DNA from: Valencia hispanica
Taxonomy: Eukaryota > Chordata > Actinopteri > Cyprinodontiformes > Valenciidae
Direction of reading: 5' to 3'
Length of the DNA: 64,000 nucleotides
Assembly: GCA_963556495.2 (NCBI GenBank)
Contig: OY747712.1
Coordinates: 9,357,581-9,421,580 of the forward strand
Shown here one piece after another: positions 60,981-64,000 of the stretch (the first letter of the stretch is position 1; every line of letters starts with the position of its first letter). Made by a program: the position numbers and the translations under genes. The notes beneath the pieces are model-generated. The model did not search any database. It saw only the letters and a program-made list of their open reading frames with translations, and was not told where the DNA came from.

Positions 60981-62304
60981 GGTAACCTGTTTGAAAGTAT
61001 GGGCTGTATCATGTATTGCTGCGAATTGGTTTTTTTTTTCTGTTGTTAGTAGCGTCTCATTGAAATGAGTGTTCTTTGTACATTTTACACATCTTTGTGA
61101 TCATACAAATAGGTCAATAGGTGTTGTTTTTCTCAAAGGTAAAAGGGGGCCACTAATCTCTCAAAAACTACACATAAGGTGTGTTGTACTTGATGTCCTT
61201 TCCAGTGACTTGTATATAAACACTCCTTGGGATTTTTTTTTCTACTTCACTCTCACACACAGGTGTGTATTTGTATGTTTTTCTGTATGAACTCCTCTAA
61301 CTTACGGATTTCCACTGTAACTTTGTAAAGCTTTTTGTTTGCAGTGGGAAACGTGGGATTTATAACAGAGACGATAAAGTGAGAGCTGGTGAATTGTACT
61401 CAGGCTTTTTTTTTTTTTTTTTTGTTCTAGTATTGTATAGTATTATGTAGCTTTTGGCAGTGTTAACCAGAGTCCTGCTGTGTGTTAATGGGATCAGTGG
61501 ACACATTCCAGCGCAGGATTGTGTGGGAAACAAGGCCACAGGTCATCTGTGCTTTTGTCTGGAAACAACTGAGCGTGCTCTAAATTAAAAACTAGAATTG
61601 CAGCAACCCTTTTTTTTAAGACTTCACTTCCCTGCACTATTGTCATCCTGTTCATCTTCCCATGAAGACTCATTATTAGTTATTCCACAAGAGCACCTTA
61701 AATATTTATCTTTTTTATCATAAATGAACCATGAAACTCAAATATGTGAATATTAAATCTTGTTTAATCCAAAAATAAAGCTGGAAAGCATGGATTTCAC
61801 AGCCTTTTTATCCCTCTAATGCTCTTTTCTTGTCCCTTTTATTTTGCCGGCTCACACTCGGGCCTCCCATAATAATAGCATGTTATTGGATTCATGCCCT
61901 GGTCATGCCAGTGCGCCATATGGAAAACGGCAGAATGCGTCTTTGAAATTCAATTACCTCTCCAGGTGCACGAGTTGCATTTTTGTTGCTTCATCTGAGT
62001 GATGTTCTGCAAGCCCCAAGGAGTCACTGTCCTTAATTCAGCCACAACTTCAACACTTTTACTGTGCCAGAGGTCATATCAGACGCTTCCAGTTGATGTT
62101 TTTCTGAAATGGTGTGAAAGGTTTATACTGTCTGATACAAAAATGTTAGATGTGTCTGTAATTATTAACCCCTAATGCATTTAGTTGTGTTTAAAGATGC
62201 ACCGATTACAGGTCTTTGACATGTCTGATTTTGGTGTTTATTTTTCTTTTTAAATCTAATCGAAAACATATAAACTCTTTTTTTTTCTTTTTCTTTTTTA
62301 CTCT
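60981..62304. other. pard3 intron; candidate conserved block at 61850-62080
   Basis: 61850-62080 is repeat-free with balanced composition and homeodomain/E-box-like words (CCCATAATAATAGCATG, CGCCATATGGAAAACGG, TTCAATTACCTCTCCAGG). Poly-T at 61407-61423. No exon recognised. Confidence 0.45.
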
Positions 62305-63340
62305 ACAAGGCTGCATCCAGAAAGTATTGACACACGTTTCACTTTTCACACATTAATTATGTTACAGCCTTACTCCAGAGCCTATTATGTTCCCTTTAAA
62401 AAATCTACACTAGAGATTTGACTTACTGGGGAACAAAATAGTTTGTAACGTGCAAAATTGCATTTTTAAATCTATGTATTGTTACCTTGGTTGGCAATGA
62501 CAGAGACCAAACGTTACCTCATTTTACCTAATATTGGCATTTTAGCTCATTTTTACTACTGGGTATGTTCCTGAAAGCAAAGCCTGGCGCTTTCTCCTAT
62601 TCTTCTTTGCAGATCATCGGAAACTCTAACAATGTTGGTAATAAGCAGTTTTAGGTCCTTCCAGAGATGTTCACTTGCAAATAGATCCAGGTTCTGGCTG
62701 CGTTACTCAAAGACCTCCTGAGAGTGCAGCTGAAGCCACTCTTAGGTTGCCTTGGCTGTGTTCATTGGGTCATTGTTTCAACAGAATCACAACCTTAGTC
62801 TGTGGTCCAAAGCACTCTGGATCACGTGTTTTTGAAAAATCTATTTATGTTTGGGGATGTTTTTATCCAGGTGACGAGCAGCGTTGCATCACGTTGTTCT
62901 TTTTTTGGCATCATCAGACCAGAGAAGACCAGCTTCTTCTGCTCTTACAATCTCTAATGTTCATTTTGGTAAAATATAATTGTGTTGCCATTTCAGCTGT
63001 CCAATAAAGGCCCGTTTGGTTAACCTTATAGTTGGGTTTTCTAACTCCACAAGAAACCTCTACAGTGCTGGCTTAGTAGCCATCTGTTTTTTAGTCAGCT
63101 GTTTGACATAAAGGCCCATCTTGACTAGTTTGGTTAGGTAGCCAGATCTATGAAGTTCCCAGGTGGTTCCAGACTCTTTCAGTTTCCAAGTAACGGAAAA
63201 CACCATGCTTTTCAAAGTGTTCAATTCTGCCAAATCTGTCATTCATCCTTCTCCAGGTCTGACACAATCTGGTCTCACTGCTGCTGGTCTTTTCCTTCAC
63301 CATTTGGTTTTCGTGAATGAACTTCAACTTGAACGACTGA
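62305..63340 (-). mobile_element. Tc1-like transposon relic
   Basis: Read on minus, it follows a common fish/vertebrate Tc1-like element. The terminal part with GCATCCAGAAAGTATTGAC and ATGTTACAGCCTTACTCCAG is at 62312-62370. The catalytic region includes the GGCATCATCAGACCAGAGAA box (62907; complement encodes the SDE-type context) and GAAGCCACTCTTAGGTTGCC (62731). The helix-turn-helix side lies around 63190-63330. Frames are broken and the 5' end was not fixed. Confidence 0.6.
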
Positions 63341-63439
63341 ATGATAATTGCTGCGGATATACTTTCCTTCCCACTGCGTTGCAACCAATCAGCATGACTT
63401 TAGCCACAAGTCCCGCTCAGCTACTCTACCCGACCATTT

Positions 63440-63550
63440 CTGATTAGGGCATGTACTCGTTTGGTTCCTAAAATGGCCCCGGAAAGTGGTCCTTTCTGGC
63501 CAGCCCGTGAAGGTCTGGTAAAATTACCGCGAAGTTCCGATGGGGGAAAC
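63440..63550 (-). repeat. Foldback-MITE arm related to 47679-47803
   Basis: Reverse complement contains GGTAATTTTACCAGACCTTC and resembles the GGTAATTTGACCGGACCTTC arm at 47.7 kb. Partial copy. Confidence 0.4.
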
Positions 63551-63559
63551 GGCCCTAGT

Positions 63560-63700
63560 GTTGTTAGTCCAGTCCAGCTTATTGCTCAGGTGAACACCCA
63601 GGTACTTATAGGAGTCTTCTATCTCAAAAGTCCACTCTCCGGATGTTCACAGGTGTGTGTGATGGGTCTGCCCCTGTGAATCTACCCAACCCGGTAAAAT
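63560..63700 (-). mobile_element. LINE reverse-transcriptase scrap
   Basis: The minus strand can be read in broken frames as a segment like PVNIR.VDF...DSYKYLGVHLS.KLDWT, a sequence context located after the catalytic box of Rex1/CR1-group LINEs. The DNA phrase CAGGTGAACACCCAGGTACT and GATGTTCACAGGTGTGTG supports it. Too short for a family name. Confidence 0.5.
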
Positions 63701-64000
63701 CTGCTCCTCTGGAGACGGGCTACTTCAGCACAGTGTTGCCTTTAGGTTCAGGGACCATAAATCCTCCCGTTGCTGGTCAAGTTAAAAATAGCTCATGATT
63801 CCATCCATGTCCTGAGCAATCTGTGCTTCTCTATTTTAACCCCCATTGAATCGCAACTCTTTTTAGATTTCCAACCATAAAATCAAAAGTAAACGTATTT
63901 TTTTTGCTCCTTCAGACTCCATCAAACCTCCACTGAGATCCAGCTGAAGCCGTCCATCCTGTGATTTATTGCCCAATATCAAAACAAACCGGCTGTAATT
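63701..64000. other. Window end, no gene seen
   Basis: No exon or named repeat. The sequence is presumably still pard3 intron. Confidence 0.4.

Overview
This window reads as a vertebrate, almost certainly teleost, nuclear chromosome. It is AT-rich, has no dense coding, and is filled with fish-type repeats: Tc1 relics, hAT elements and MITEs, Rex3/RTE, Rex1-like and L2 LINEs, a THAP-encoding Kolobok-like element, and microsatellites. The exact species cannot be read from the sequence.

Only one host exon is recognised: 59196-59319 on the + strand, 124 bases with AG/GT splice borders. Its translation matches the C-terminal half of the cell-polarity scaffold PARD3 (a conserved [15 protein letters not shown] block and an RRRTYSFEQ block). 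The simplest reading is that the whole window is the interior of pard3: about 59 kb of upstream intron and at least 4.7 kb of downstream intron. No second PARD3 exon was found.

Layout. 1-5.4 kb: mostly plain sequence, a Tc1 scrap and a GATGAAGTTGAGG minisatellite. 5.4-11.5 kb: a foldback hAT-like element next to a Tc1 relic that carries three other transposons, two with perfect 8-bp target duplications and one with an imperfect one. 13.1-15.1 kb: a Rex3 LINE broken by two DNA-element insertions. 15.1-20.5 kb: mostly unique, with a GT/GATT microsatellite and candidate conserved non-coding blocks. 20.7-23.6 kb: a complete hAT transposon with both ends, a perfect 8-bp target duplication and an open but internally deleted transposase. 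It is followed by a CTTC microsatellite and a 5'-truncated Rex1-like LINE (23.8-24.8 kb). 26-41 kb: intronic sequence with scattered L2, Tc1, hAT and Rex3 pieces. 41.9-44.4 kb: a decayed minisatellite with a higher-order duplication, into which a THAP-encoding TTAA element (Kolobok type) inserted; the other repeat copy shows the empty site. 45.0-46.8 kb: a second Tc1 relic with an hAT MITE. 49.4-50.1 kb: an L2 3' end. 52.2, 55-56 and 56.9-57.9 kb: further foldback, THAP-type and hAT elements. 59.2 kb: the pard3 exon. 60.1-61.0 kb: the same class of decayed minisatellite in reverse orientation. 62.3-63.3 kb: a Tc1-like relic.

Nothing resembles a bacterial operon, CRISPR array or novel multigene system. 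The strongest content is the readable insertion history (target duplications, nested order, an in-window empty site) and the single pard3 exon. Family assignments come from remembered consensus motifs, not database searches.
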